The notes below the pieces were generated by a model that was not told where the DNA came from, did no database searches, and saw only the letters and a list, made by a program, of their open reading frames with translations. A DNA stretch of 64,000 nucleotides from assembly GCA_947474435.1 (NCBI GenBank), contig CANJII010000019.1, forward strand, positions 1 to 64,000, read 5' to 3'. A program made the translations under genes and the position numbers. The DNA is from Chitinophagaceae bacterium (GTDB taxonomy: Bacteria; Bacteroidota; Bacteroidia; Chitinophagales; UBA10324). Shown piece after piece: positions 28,969 to 36,811 of this stretch. Position 1 is the first letter of the stretch. Each line of letters opens with the position of its first letter.

Positions 28969-30108
28969 ATGAAAGTACTAATACAATTTTCGAGATTTTT
29001 TGTTGGCTTGTTATTTATTCTTTCAGGGTTTATAAAAGCAAATGACCCGATTGGTTTTTCATACAAGCTCGAAGAGTATTTTGAATTGTTTCATATGCCT
29101 TTTCTTATTCCGCTTACTGTTTATATGGCAATGGGAATTTGTGTTTTGGAAATAGCGCTTGGTGTAATGTTGTTGTTAGGTGAGTTTCTTTTACTCACTT
29201 CCTGGTTGCTGTTAGGATTAATAATATTTTTCACACTACTCACTGGCTACAGTGCCATTACAGGTGCGGTGAGCGATTGCGGTTGCTTTGGCGATGCTTT
29301 AAAACTGACACCCTTCCAATCATTTCTGAAAGATTTGGTTTTACTTGTTTTTATTCTGGTGATTTTTATATATCAGAAACGAATTTCTCCAATCATGAGT
29401 TTCAAGTGGAGTAAGTATCATAAAATAGTTGCGATAATTGTTCCCACTGTTTTTACTGTGTATTGTTATAACTATTTACCCATCATTGATTTTCGTGCAT
29501 ACAAAGTCGGAAATAATTTACGCGAGCAAATGACTTTAGCACCGGGTGCTAAACGCGACAGCATGGTTTTGAAATTGGTTTATAAAGACAAAACTACCAG
29601 CAAAGAAAAAGGATACCTGATGAGCGAACTGCCATACACCGATTCAGTATGGATGGCTAATCATGAATTTGTGAAACAGGATAAACAAATTATAGTTGAA
29701 GGCGACAAACCAAAAATTACTGACTTCAAAATCTGGAGCGAGGATAGTCCTGATATTACTGCCGAAATTTTAGATGATCCAGCTTATCGTTTATGGATTA
29801 TTTGTTATGATTTAACGAAATCGGAAAAAGATGCTTTTACCGGCATTGTAAAACTGGCTAATGATTGTGAAAAAAATGGTGTAAAAACTATTGCACTTAC
29901 TTCAACTGATTATGAAATTACAGATCCTTTCCGTCATGAAGTGAATGCCGCTTTTCCATTTTACTACTGCGATCAGGTTGTGTTGAAAACCATGATTCGG
30001 AGCAACCCGGGCATTATGCTCATGAAGGGTTCAACAGTTGTGGGCATGTGGCATAACAATGCAATTCCTTCGTTTGAAAAGCTGAATAGGAAATATTTTT
30101 CTAAATAA
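28969..30108 (+). CDS. DoxX/MauE-like membrane protein with C-terminal extracytoplasmic domain (BT_3928-like)
   Basis: 379-aa protein. Residues 1-135 contain four hydrophobic helices with the DoxX-type start (FSRFFVGLLFILSGFIKANDPIGFSYKLEEY) and a CGCFG pair after helix 3 (SDCGCFGDALKLTPFQSFLKD), a cysteine pair found in MauE/DoxX relatives linked to thiol chemistry. A fifth helix near 147-165 precedes an extracytoplasmic domain of about 210 residues that resembles a thioredoxin-like fold but has no CxxC. The group is conserved in Bacteroidota (BT_3928-like) with unknown role; redox handling at the membrane is the best guess. It is followed by bioY after 36 bases on the same strand. Confidence 0.78.
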   Translation: MKVLIQFSRFFVGLLFILSGFIKANDPIGFSYKLEEYFELFHMPFLIPLTVYMAMGICVLEIALGVMLLLGEFLLLTSWLLLGLIIFFTLLTGYSAITGAVSDCGCFGDALKLTPFQSFLKDLVLLVFILVIFIYQKRISPIMSFKWSKYHKIVAIIVPTVFTVYCYNYLPIIDFRAYKVGNNLREQMTLAPGAKRDSMVLKLVYKDKTTSKEKGYLMSELPYTDSVWMANHEFVKQDKQIIVEGDKPKITDFKIWSEDSPDITAEILDDPAYRLWIICYDLTKSEKDAFTGIVKLANDCEKNGVKTIALTSTDYEITDPFRHEVNAAFPFYYCDQVVLKTMIRSNPGIMLMKGSTVVGMWHNNAIPSFEKLNRKYFSK

Positions 30109-30144
30109 TTTTTATCGGTTGACGGTTGTCAGCTTATTTATTAA

Positions 30145-30699
30145 ATGTTTAATCAATCCATTCGGTTTTCTGCCAACAGTTGCTATGATGCAATAATTAA
30201 ACTAATGTTTTCAGTTTTAATGCTGTGTCTTATCTGTCCTTTAAAGTTTAATATTCAAAGTAGTATTCCGGTTACCCCGCAGTCGCTTGTGATTTTGATT
30301 GTTGCTACTTGGTTTGGTTGGCGAATTGGTGTTGCAGCCATATGCATTTATATTTTTTCAGGAGCTATTGGTGTTCCGGTTTTTGCCGGATATGATTCAG
30401 GAGTTGAAAAATTAGTAGGACCAACAGGCGGGTTTTTTATCGGGTTCTTATTTTCCGGATTTGTTGCTGGAATACTTGCCGATAAAAAATATTTTCAAAA
30501 ACCGAATGGAAATTTACTGCTCTGGTTCATTGGACATTTTATTATTTTATTGATTGGGGCATGTTGGTTTTCATTCTATAACGATGAATGGTTACGCATG
30601 ATAAAAATGATTTTTCCGGGAGCTATTATTAAAATTTTAATCGGTTGGTTTTTGACTCTATTACTGTTTCAAATTGTCAAAATAAAAAAAGATCGTTGA
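30145..30699 (+). CDS. bioY: Biotin transporter BioY
   Basis: S-component of an energy-coupling-factor type biotin uptake system in the inner membrane. 184 aa with six hydrophobic segments. Typical features: IPVTPQSLVILIVATWFGW early, GAIGVPVFAGYDSGVEKLVGPTGGF in the centre, with the GPTGGF signature, then IGFLFSGFVAGILAD, and a last segment ending in KIKKDR. No energy-coupling genes (ecfA/ecfT, i.e. bioM/bioN) lie beside it, so it either works alone or uses a shared module elsewhere. No biotin-operon regulator site was recognised. It follows the DoxX-like gene closely and precedes an OppB-like permease gene. Confidence 0.9.
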   Translation: MFNQSIRFSANSCYDAIIKLMFSVLMLCLICPLKFNIQSSIPVTPQSLVILIVATWFGWRIGVAAICIYIFSGAIGVPVFAGYDSGVEKLVGPTGGFFIGFLFSGFVAGILADKKYFQKPNGNLLLWFIGHFIILLIGACWFSFYNDEWLRMIKMIFPGAIIKILIGWFLTLLLFQIVKIKKDR

Positions 30700-30785
30700 T
30701 AAAATATTTTCAGCACCTGATAAGTTGTGTTGATTTTTGATGAAGAAAATTTAAGTACAATTTATCATTTCAATTAATAAACAAC

Positions 30786-31841
30786 TTGCTCCGGTTCATT
30801 CTACGCAAACTCGCTTATGGTTTTTTAGTATTACTCGGAGTAGTATGCGCTGTGTTTTTTTTATTCATGGCATTGCCCGGCGATCCTGCTATGCTCACTA
30901 TGGGGCAGCGAACAGATTTAGGTTCGCTGGATGCTGTAAACAAAGAGCTGGGATTAGATAAACCAAAACCGTTTCAGTTCGTTTTATACCTCAATGATAT
31001 TTCTCCAATCTCAATACATTACAATTCAAATCAAAATCAGGAAAAATATAATTACTCATCTTTAATGAGTTTCGGCGAAAGGGTTTTAGTATTCAAATTT
31101 CCTTACCTGCGAAAATCATATCAGACACAAAAATCAGTTACTGCAATTATTGCAGGAGCATTACCGAATACAATTGTGCTTGCCTTTGCTGCCATCATCT
31201 TCGCCATCATCATCGGAATTTTTTTAGGAACAGTTGCGGCGGTTTCTCATCAAACATGGATAGATAGTTCGGTATTGTTTGTTTCGGTTTTAGGAATTTC
31301 AGTTCCATCCTTTTTCTCCGCCATACTTTTTCAATGGATGTTTGCATTTGTGCTTTCATCATTTACTGGATTGAGTATGACAGGTTCTTTTTTTATGCCC
31401 GATATTTTTGGTGAAACGCATTTGATGTGGGGCAATCTGGTTTTACCTGCAATTACTTTGGGGTTACGACCGGTTGCAATCATCACACAACTTACACGAA
31501 GCAGTATGCTGGATGTGTTGTCTCAAGATTATGTGCGGACAGCGAGAGCAAAAGGGTTAGGATATACAAAAGTTGTATTCAAGCACGCATTACGCAATGC
31601 CTTAAATCCGGTACTTACTGCGGTATCGGGTTGGTTTGCTGAAATGTTAGCCGGAGCTTTTTTTATTGAAATGATTTTTGGCTGGAATGGAATAGGAAAA
31701 CTAACAGTGGAAGCATTAAATAAAAATGATTTTCCGGTGCTCATGGGTTCTGTATTATTTGCCGCATCAGTATTTGTAGCAATCAATATTCTGGTTGATA
31801 TTTTATATGGCGTTTTTGATCCTCGCATTGCACGCAAATGA
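30786..31841 (+). CDS. OppB/DppB-type ABC transporter permease
   Basis: Inner-membrane permease subunit of a peptide/nickel-type ABC importer. 351 aa with TTG start at 30786 (MLRFILRKLAYGFLVLLGVV, the normal N-terminus of OppB homologues). After the first helix, GDPAMLTMGQRTDLGS..NKELGLDKP fits the family. A periplasmic loop of about 55 residues follows, then five more helices, with the ATPase-contacting EAA loop at DYVRTARAKGLGYTKVVFKHALRNA. The end, ILVDILYGVFDPRIARK, is also family-typical. Neither an OppC-like second permease, nor ATPases nor a binding protein is adjacent, so the partners must be elsewhere. The substrate is therefore open. Confidence 0.88.
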   Translation: MLRFILRKLAYGFLVLLGVVCAVFFLFMALPGDPAMLTMGQRTDLGSLDAVNKELGLDKPKPFQFVLYLNDISPISIHYNSNQNQEKYNYSSLMSFGERVLVFKFPYLRKSYQTQKSVTAIIAGALPNTIVLAFAAIIFAIIIGIFLGTVAAVSHQTWIDSSVLFVSVLGISVPSFFSAILFQWMFAFVLSSFTGLSMTGSFFMPDIFGETHLMWGNLVLPAITLGLRPVAIITQLTRSSMLDVLSQDYVRTARAKGLGYTKVVFKHALRNALNPVLTAVSGWFAEMLAGAFFIEMIFGWNGIGKLTVEALNKNDFPVLMGSVLFAASVFVAINILVDILYGVFDPRIARK

Positions 31842-31890
31842 TGAAAACAAAAAACTATTCTCCATTCACCATTCACCATTCATATTCAAA

Positions 31891-32397
31891 ATGAGTGTTG
31901 TTTTCATCATTGGATTTATGACTGCCGGAAAAACCAGCGAAGGAAAGCGATTGGCAAAACTGATGAACAGAAAATTCATTGACCTCGACCGGTTGATTGA
32001 AGAGAAAGAAAAAAAAACAGTCGCTGAACTGTTTTCTGAAAAAGGAGAGGAGTACTTCCGTGAAATTGAAAGCAAGACATTGCAATCAATAAATATCAAA
32101 GATAACTGCATTGTAAGTTGCGGTGGCGGAAGTCCTTGTTATCACAACAACATTAATTGGATAAAGGAAAACGGAATTGCAGTGTGGTTGAAAATTTCTG
32201 TTGATACCGTTTTGAAAAGATTATCAGAAACAAAGAAAGTACGACCACTTTTAAAAAACCTGACAGGAGAGGAGTTGAAAAATTTCATTAATAAAAAAAT
32301 GAAAGAGCGCGAACCGTTTTATTCGCAAGCGCAAATTCAGGTTGATACTGAAAATATTTCTATTGAAAAACTGATGCTGAAATTATTGGTGCGTTAA
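31891..32397 (+). CDS. aroK: Shikimate kinase
   Basis: P-loop kinase that phosphorylates shikimate in aromatic amino acid synthesis. 168 aa from the ATG at 31891 (MSVVFIIGFMTAGKTSEG). An earlier in-frame start at 31795 lies within the permease gene and adds no recognisable sequence. Motifs: Walker A GFMTAGKTSEGKRLA, FIDLDRLIE with the shikimate/Mg-binding Asp, EEYFREIE with the Arg, and SCGGGSPCY, the GGG loop that binds shikimate; the lid has KKVRPLL. A stretch of CCATTCA repeats lies just before the start. It converges on the TPR gene, ending 18 bases from it. Confidence 0.92.
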   Translation: MSVVFIIGFMTAGKTSEGKRLAKLMNRKFIDLDRLIEEKEKKTVAELFSEKGEEYFREIESKTLQSINIKDNCIVSCGGGSPCYHNNINWIKENGIAVWLKISVDTVLKRLSETKKVRPLLKNLTGEELKNFINKKMKEREPFYSQAQIQVDTENISIEKLMLKLLVR

Positions 32398-32414
32398 AGA
32401 TAAAAGTGTAAAAA

Positions 32415-33239
32415 TCAACGACAATATTTCAACAGGTAAGCAATGGATTCCTTATGGTTATATTTAGCTGCCTCTTTCCAATCTCTGCATGCAAGAACTT
32501 GTTCTTTTAAATTATTATAAACTACGCCCCTGTTAAACCAGGCATCAGCATCATCAGGGTTAAGTTGAATTGCTTTTGAAAAATCGTCAATTGCTTCTTT
32601 ATACAATTCCATATCAGCGTATAACGAACCCCTGTTAATGTATGCTGCTTGCCAATCAGGTTTTAGCTCTATTACTTTATTGTAATCGGTAATTGCTTCT
32701 GTTAATCTGCCTAATCGTTTATAAGTGTTTGCTCTGTTATAAAATCCTTTTTCACTTTCGGGCTTTACAGAAAGATACCAGTTGAAATCTTTCAGAGCTG
32801 AATCAAAGTTTCCAATGTCATAATAAATATTTCCGCGTTTAATTATAGCCAGAGTATAATACGGATCAATGGTGGTTACTTTATTTAAATCTTCAATGGC
32901 TTTGGTAAGTTCCTGAATATTTTTCCAGCACATGGCTCGGTTAAAATAGCCATTTTCATCTTCAGGTTTATAGGATAAGTAAATATTGAAATCGTCAAGT
33001 GCTTTATCAAAATTCATGGTTAAATAATAGGCACTTCCTCTTTTAAAATATACAATTGCAAAATCAGGTTTTTGCTTAATAGCATAAGAAAAATCAGAAA
33101 TGGCACCTGAATAATCTTTTGAATTGAACTTGCTCTTTCCCGATTCAAAATAATCCTCTGCTGAAGGACCTGCAAATGAAAAGGCTGTAAGCAATGTACT
33201 TATCAATCCCACCAGTAATGAGTTTAAAATTATTTTCAT
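32415..33239 (-). CDS. Secreted TPR-repeat protein
   Basis: 274-aa protein with signal peptide (1-23, ends TAFSFA) followed by six or seven TPR units of 34 residues that fill the whole chain (for example PDFAIVYFKRGSAYYLTMN and PDWQAAYINRGSLYADME). The tail ACRDWKEAAKYNHKESI...YLLKYCR has two cysteines placed like those of the membrane-TPR protein at 5461-7326, so both probably share a C-terminal cap. The protein should act outside the cytoplasm as an interaction scaffold; the partner is unknown. It is preceded by about 200 bases with the terminator of the 68-aa gene. No operon partner is visible. Confidence 0.85.
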   Translation of the reverse strand: MKIILNSLLVGLISTLLTAFSFAGPSAEDYFESGKSKFNSKDYSGAISDFSYAIKQKPDFAIVYFKRGSAYYLTMNFDKALDDFNIYLSYKPEDENGYFNRAMCWKNIQELTKAIEDLNKVTTIDPYYTLAIIKRGNIYYDIGNFDSALKDFNWYLSVKPESEKGFYNRANTYKRLGRLTEAITDYNKVIELKPDWQAAYINRGSLYADMELYKEAIDDFSKAIQLNPDDADAWFNRGVVYNNLKEQVLACRDWKEAAKYNHKESIAYLLKYCR

Positions 33240-33397
33240 TTGGCGTTTTATTTAAATCGCATTACGAGAAAAATTTAATTTTTGTTGCAATTCAATCACT
33301 GAATGAACTATAAAATTTAGGTGATTCCAATTTAATACAATAATTAGGTTCTTGGTTCAAATGCAAATGCACTATTTTATTAAGGGCTGATGTAAAT

Positions 33398-33424
33398 AAA
33401 AAAAGCCCCTCAAAAATGAGAGGC
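33398..33424 (-). terminator. Rho-independent terminator of the 68-aa gene
   Basis: On the minus strand GCCTCTCA pairs with TGAGGGGC (one G-T pair) around a 4-base loop, followed by seven T. In plus coordinates the stem arms are 33417-33424 and 33405-33412, about 25 bases after the stop at 33449. Confidence 0.85.
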
Positions 33425-33448
33425 TTATGTAAAAATCAGTTAACAGGA

Positions 33449-33655
33449 TTACCAGGCACCGCCATAACCCGGAATCGGATCAATATCAAAATCTTCATCC
33501 TTTTTAGTGCCATCATCGTTTGCCTGAGGAATTTTCTTGCTGCGCATTTTTATTAATGCTTCTAAAGTTAACAGGTTTTGTTTTGCTTCCTGCAAATCAT
33601 GCTGAGTATTTTCGTTATCGTTATTATACGAGTTGTTTAATTTATTTTCAGTCAT
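33449..33655 (-). CDS. 68-aa acidic peptide ending in PIPGYGGAW, unknown function
   Basis: Short gene with its own terminator. The product has no signal peptide, no cysteine and no membrane segment. Residues 1-20 are Asn/Asp/Glu-rich; 21-42 form a probable helix (LQEAKQNLLTLEALIKMRSKK); 43-60 are acidic (NDDGTKKDEDFDID); the end is PIPGYGGAW. The leader-like helix plus short Gly/Pro/aromatic tail recalls precursors of modified peptides, but no maturation enzyme lies nearby, so that idea is weak. A TAAATTTG word upstream (33676-33683, minus strand) is a possible -7 element. The neighbour upstream on the same strand is the 167-aa conserved protein. Codon use and the tidy terminator make a real gene likely. 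Confidence 0.65.
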   Translation of the reverse strand: MTENKLNNSYNNDNENTQHDLQEAKQNLLTLEALIKMRSKKIPQANDDGTKKDEDFDIDPIPGYGGAW

Positions 33656-33759
33656 GGTATTATTTTTTAGTAGTTCAAATTTATTCTTAATAATTGCTGT
33701 CTCTAATTTATAAACTAAGTGCTTTTAAACAATAAAATGTTTGCCAGCGAAAATTATGG

Positions 33760-34263
33760 TCAATCAATTAAAGCTTTAAACTTTGAGCGCATCCAGGAAT
33801 TTTTTACAGGTATTTGCCAGTTTTTTTTCATTTCAAAAAGTGAAGTTACAGTATTGTTGAAATAAACAGAATCGAATGTTATTGTGCCATTTGATATATA
33901 TTTTTCCAATTCATTTATTGAAACTTCATGCATCTTACCTGCTATTTCAAATAACAAAACAGTGCGGTCAAGCAGCGATATTCCAAAATGATTTTCAATT
34001 GAACGAATAAATTTTACCGATGAATCGATACTGCAACCGCCAACAGAATTTAAAGATTCATCAGCTAACAATACAATGAATCGATTTAATAAAACTACAC
34101 CTGAGGCTTTTAATTCCTGTTTATGCGAGGTCCATTCTTTCGAAAATAATAGCAGTGCAGAATCTATTTCACTTGCTTCAGCTGCAGTGAGTTCACGGTT
34201 GCATTGATAGATCCATACTTTAGATGCAGGGTGAAAATCATTGGCGAATTCCCAATTTATCAT
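33760..34263 (-). CDS. Conserved Bacteroidota hypothetical protein (often mislabelled ABC transporter ATPase)
   Basis: 167-aa cytoplasmic protein. FHPASKVWIYQCNRELTAAE near the N-terminus, then FSKEWTSHKQELKASGVVLLNRFIVLLADE, and GGCSIDSSVKFIRSIENHFGI in the middle form a pattern I recognise from a conserved single-copy family in this phylum. Public entries often call it an ABC transporter ATPase, but there is no Walker motif here, so that name is unsupported. The conserved Cys-Ser-Ile-Asp-Ser-Ser stretch around residues 82-87 is the most striking feature and may be functional. It sits between the sulfatase gene and the 68-aa gene on the same strand. Function unknown. Confidence 0.82.
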   Translation of the reverse strand: MINWEFANDFHPASKVWIYQCNRELTAAEASEIDSALLLFSKEWTSHKQELKASGVVLLNRFIVLLADESLNSVGGCSIDSSVKFIRSIENHFGISLLDRTVLLFEIAGKMHEVSINELEKYISNGTITFDSVYFNNTVTSLFEMKKNWQIPVKNSWMRSKFKALID

Positions 34264-34302
34264 ATTAGTTCGTTTTGAATTACAAAAATAGGTTCAATAA
34301 TT

Positions 34303-36624
34303 TTATTTCAGTACAGTCAATTTCATATTAAATAATTCTCCTTTTTCATTTTTAATGACTAAGAAGTATAAACTGTTTGTAAAGTTATTTAATGAAATTA
34401 TTTTACTGTTATTTGATTGTTCTAATTGTATTTCATTTTCTTTTTGCCCGAGCAAATTATATATAGTGCAAATACAATCATCTGATAATTTATATTGTAT
34501 ATGTAAAATTTCAGACGAAGGGTTTGGATAAATTAATATTGAATTAAAATAAGTTGATTCATTTATTCCAGTGATAAATGGAATACATTCTGAAGTATCA
34601 ACGCAATTATCGGTGCTGATAATGACTGCATAAATGCCGGAAACAGAAGGCACGAAATAATGGTCGGTAGCTCCTGATATAAGTTGATTTGAATTACAAT
34701 CGTACCACTGCATTATACCGCTATCATATGAAAAAAGTGTATCGTTATATTGTTGAATGGTTGTGTTTATTGAATCAACTGTTAATTCCAAAGAAAGAAT
34801 GGAATCGCAATTATTTGATATTAAAAGAGTGTCGTAATAAATGCCGGATTCAAAAAGATTCATATCATTAAAATAAAAGATGTCGCCCTTGCATATTGTT
34901 TCAACTTGTGAATTTATAATTGGCAAAACTACAGTTAAAGAAAGATTAATAATTGAATCGCACCCGTATGTTGAAATCAGTGTGTCGGAATAAATTCCTG
35001 TTGAAGTAAGTTGTTGTCCATTAAAATAATAATTGTTGCCGGCGCATGTAAACTCAACTTGTGAATTAATAATTGAAGGGAGTACGGTTAAAGAAAGATT
35101 AACAATTGAATCGCATCCGTATATTGAATTAAGTGTATCAGAATAAATTCCGGTTGATGTAAGCGGTTGACCTGTAAAATAATAGCTGCTGCCAGAGCAA
35201 ATATATTCAGTTAATAAAGTTGGTGCTGCTTCATTTATGAAAAGAGGATTTTTAAGATAACAGGAACAGATAGGAATTGAAATGGTATCATTCAATACTG
35301 ATCGAATGCTATCTAATTTAAATCGATATTGTTGCAAAACATTTTGATAACAATAAACAGTTACAAGATTTTTCATTTGCAATGAGTCAGTCTGCATGTC
35401 AAATAATTCTTCAGTTGTATCGGTGCAGAAATATTTGTTGTATTGAAAAAACTGATCGCGAAAGGTTCTTACTGCCGGAATACTATCCATCGGGTAAGCA
35501 GCCATTTGCTCATATAGAAATTCTTTCCGTTTACACTGACCATTCAATACTGCACGCAGTGAAACTCCATCCATATTAAAAGAATCTGCAATGCCGGCAA
35601 CATCCAAAATGGTGGGAGCGAGATCAATGTTCATGGAAAAACTACTGTCAACAATAGTTCCAGCATTGAACCATGGCGGATACCGGATGAGCAACGGAAT
35701 TCGCATGCATTCATCATACGGAAATGATTTTCCATATAATTTATGTTCGCCAAAAAGGTTGCAATTATCAGATGTGAAAATGACCATTGTGTTTTCAAGA
35801 AGCCCGAGATGATCAAGTGAATCGATAATTTTATTTATGCTTTCATCTACTCCTGCCATCATTTCCATATACGATCTCAGTCGATTCTCATATGCATTTA
35901 CTGATAAAAAATAATTTCGAAAATCAAGAGATGAAGGATAATTTACAGTGTATTTTTCAAATGAAGCAGGAACTGGAAAAATTGTGGTGTCAAAAATCCC
36001 TGCAAATTGTTGTTGTGGAATAAGTGGAATATGCGGAGCGTTGTGATTGATTGTTAGATAAAACGGAGTGTCAATTCGCGAAATCAAAGCAAGTGCGCTG
36101 TCGGTTATAAAATCAGTCATGTGGCCGTTAACAATAACAGGATTATTAAAATACCAGCAGGTATCGTTGTAATAGCTTGATTGATTTGGCGACCAGAGCC
36201 AGTAATCAAAATTTGGCTCAGGGTTATGTTGCGCCAACATCCATTTACCAATTAAACCAACAAAATATCCGTTTTGATGTAAAATTTCAGGGAGCAATTT
36301 TACACTGTCATCCGGATAAGTATAATTATCCATTGGTCCGGTTCGATGACCATACATACCTGAATTTATTGCTGTACGAGCAGGCATACATAATGCATTT
36401 GTTGCATAACATTTAAACCGGGCGCCTTCAATTCCAATGCGATCAATGCCGGGAGTTTGTAAAATATTAGTTGAATTTAAAATACTGATGGAGTTCCATG
36501 TCATATCATCAGCAACAATTAAAAGAATATTTGGTCTTGAACTTTGCTGTGCGTTAACTGAATTTACAAACAGCAATAACAATAGCGATATAAATATTGT
36601 TTTTTGTTTAGAAGTTATTTTCAT
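34303..36624 (-). CDS. T9SS-secreted sulfatase
   Basis: 773-aa exported enzyme of the alkaline-phosphatase/sulfatase superfamily that removes sulfate esters from polysaccharides or related substrates. Signal peptide 1-25. The catalytic domain (about 28-450) starts SRPNILLIVADDMTW with metal-binding Asp39/Asp40, has the formylglycine motif at Cys79 (CMPAR, a Cys-x-Pro-x-Arg type), LIGKWML, NHNAPHIPL and FTSDNCNLFGEHKLYGKSFPYDECMRIPLLIRYP. From about 460 come two to three repeats ending GCDSI(V/I)NLSLTV, then an Ig-like segment, and a type A sorting domain (ILIYPNPSSEILHIQY). Activation needs a sulfatase-maturing enzyme, not present in the window. The tail module resembles that of the subtilase at 43913. 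Confidence 0.9.
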   Translation of the reverse strand: MKITSKQKTIFISLLLLLFVNSVNAQQSSRPNILLIVADDMTWNSISILNSTNILQTPGIDRIGIEGARFKCYATNALCMPARTAINSGMYGHRTGPMDNYTYPDDSVKLLPEILHQNGYFVGLIGKWMLAQHNPEPNFDYWLWSPNQSSYYNDTCWYFNNPVIVNGHMTDFITDSALALISRIDTPFYLTINHNAPHIPLIPQQQFAGIFDTTIFPVPASFEKYTVNYPSSLDFRNYFLSVNAYENRLRSYMEMMAGVDESINKIIDSLDHLGLLENTMVIFTSDNCNLFGEHKLYGKSFPYDECMRIPLLIRYPPWFNAGTIVDSSFSMNIDLAPTILDVAGIADSFNMDGVSLRAVLNGQCKRKEFLYEQMAAYPMDSIPAVRTFRDQFFQYNKYFCTDTTEELFDMQTDSLQMKNLVTVYCYQNVLQQYRFKLDSIRSVLNDTISIPICSCYLKNPLFINEAAPTLLTEYICSGSSYYFTGQPLTSTGIYSDTLNSIYGCDSIVNLSLTVLPSIINSQVEFTCAGNNYYFNGQQLTSTGIYSDTLISTYGCDSIINLSLTVVLPIINSQVETICKGDIFYFNDMNLFESGIYYDTLLISNNCDSILSLELTVDSINTTIQQYNDTLFSYDSGIMQWYDCNSNQLISGATDHYFVPSVSGIYAVIISTDNCVDTSECIPFITGINESTYFNSILIYPNPSSEILHIQYKLSDDCICTIYNLLGQKENEIQLEQSNNSKIISLNNFTNSLYFLVIKNEKGELFNMKLTVLK

Positions 36625-36811
36625 ACCAAATACAATTATACTGAAAATAACATTAGTTACTAAGTTCCTGATTTCTTGAATTTCAAATCAGAATTAAATT
36701 TATACAATATTTTTTATTTAGGCCTCAGTAAAAGATGTTCTGATAATTTTATTAAGGTAAACTTTTTTGAAATGAATAAGTATCAATAGTTCATTATTTA
36801 AAAAAACCAAA

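Noticed and set aside
31795-31890. 32-residue N-terminal extension of shikimate kinase
   Set aside because: Mostly inside the permease gene; the P-loop N-terminus fits the ATG at 31891.
33760-34263. ABC transporter ATPase label for the 167-aa protein
   Set aside because: There is no Walker A, Walker B or signature motif in the sequence.
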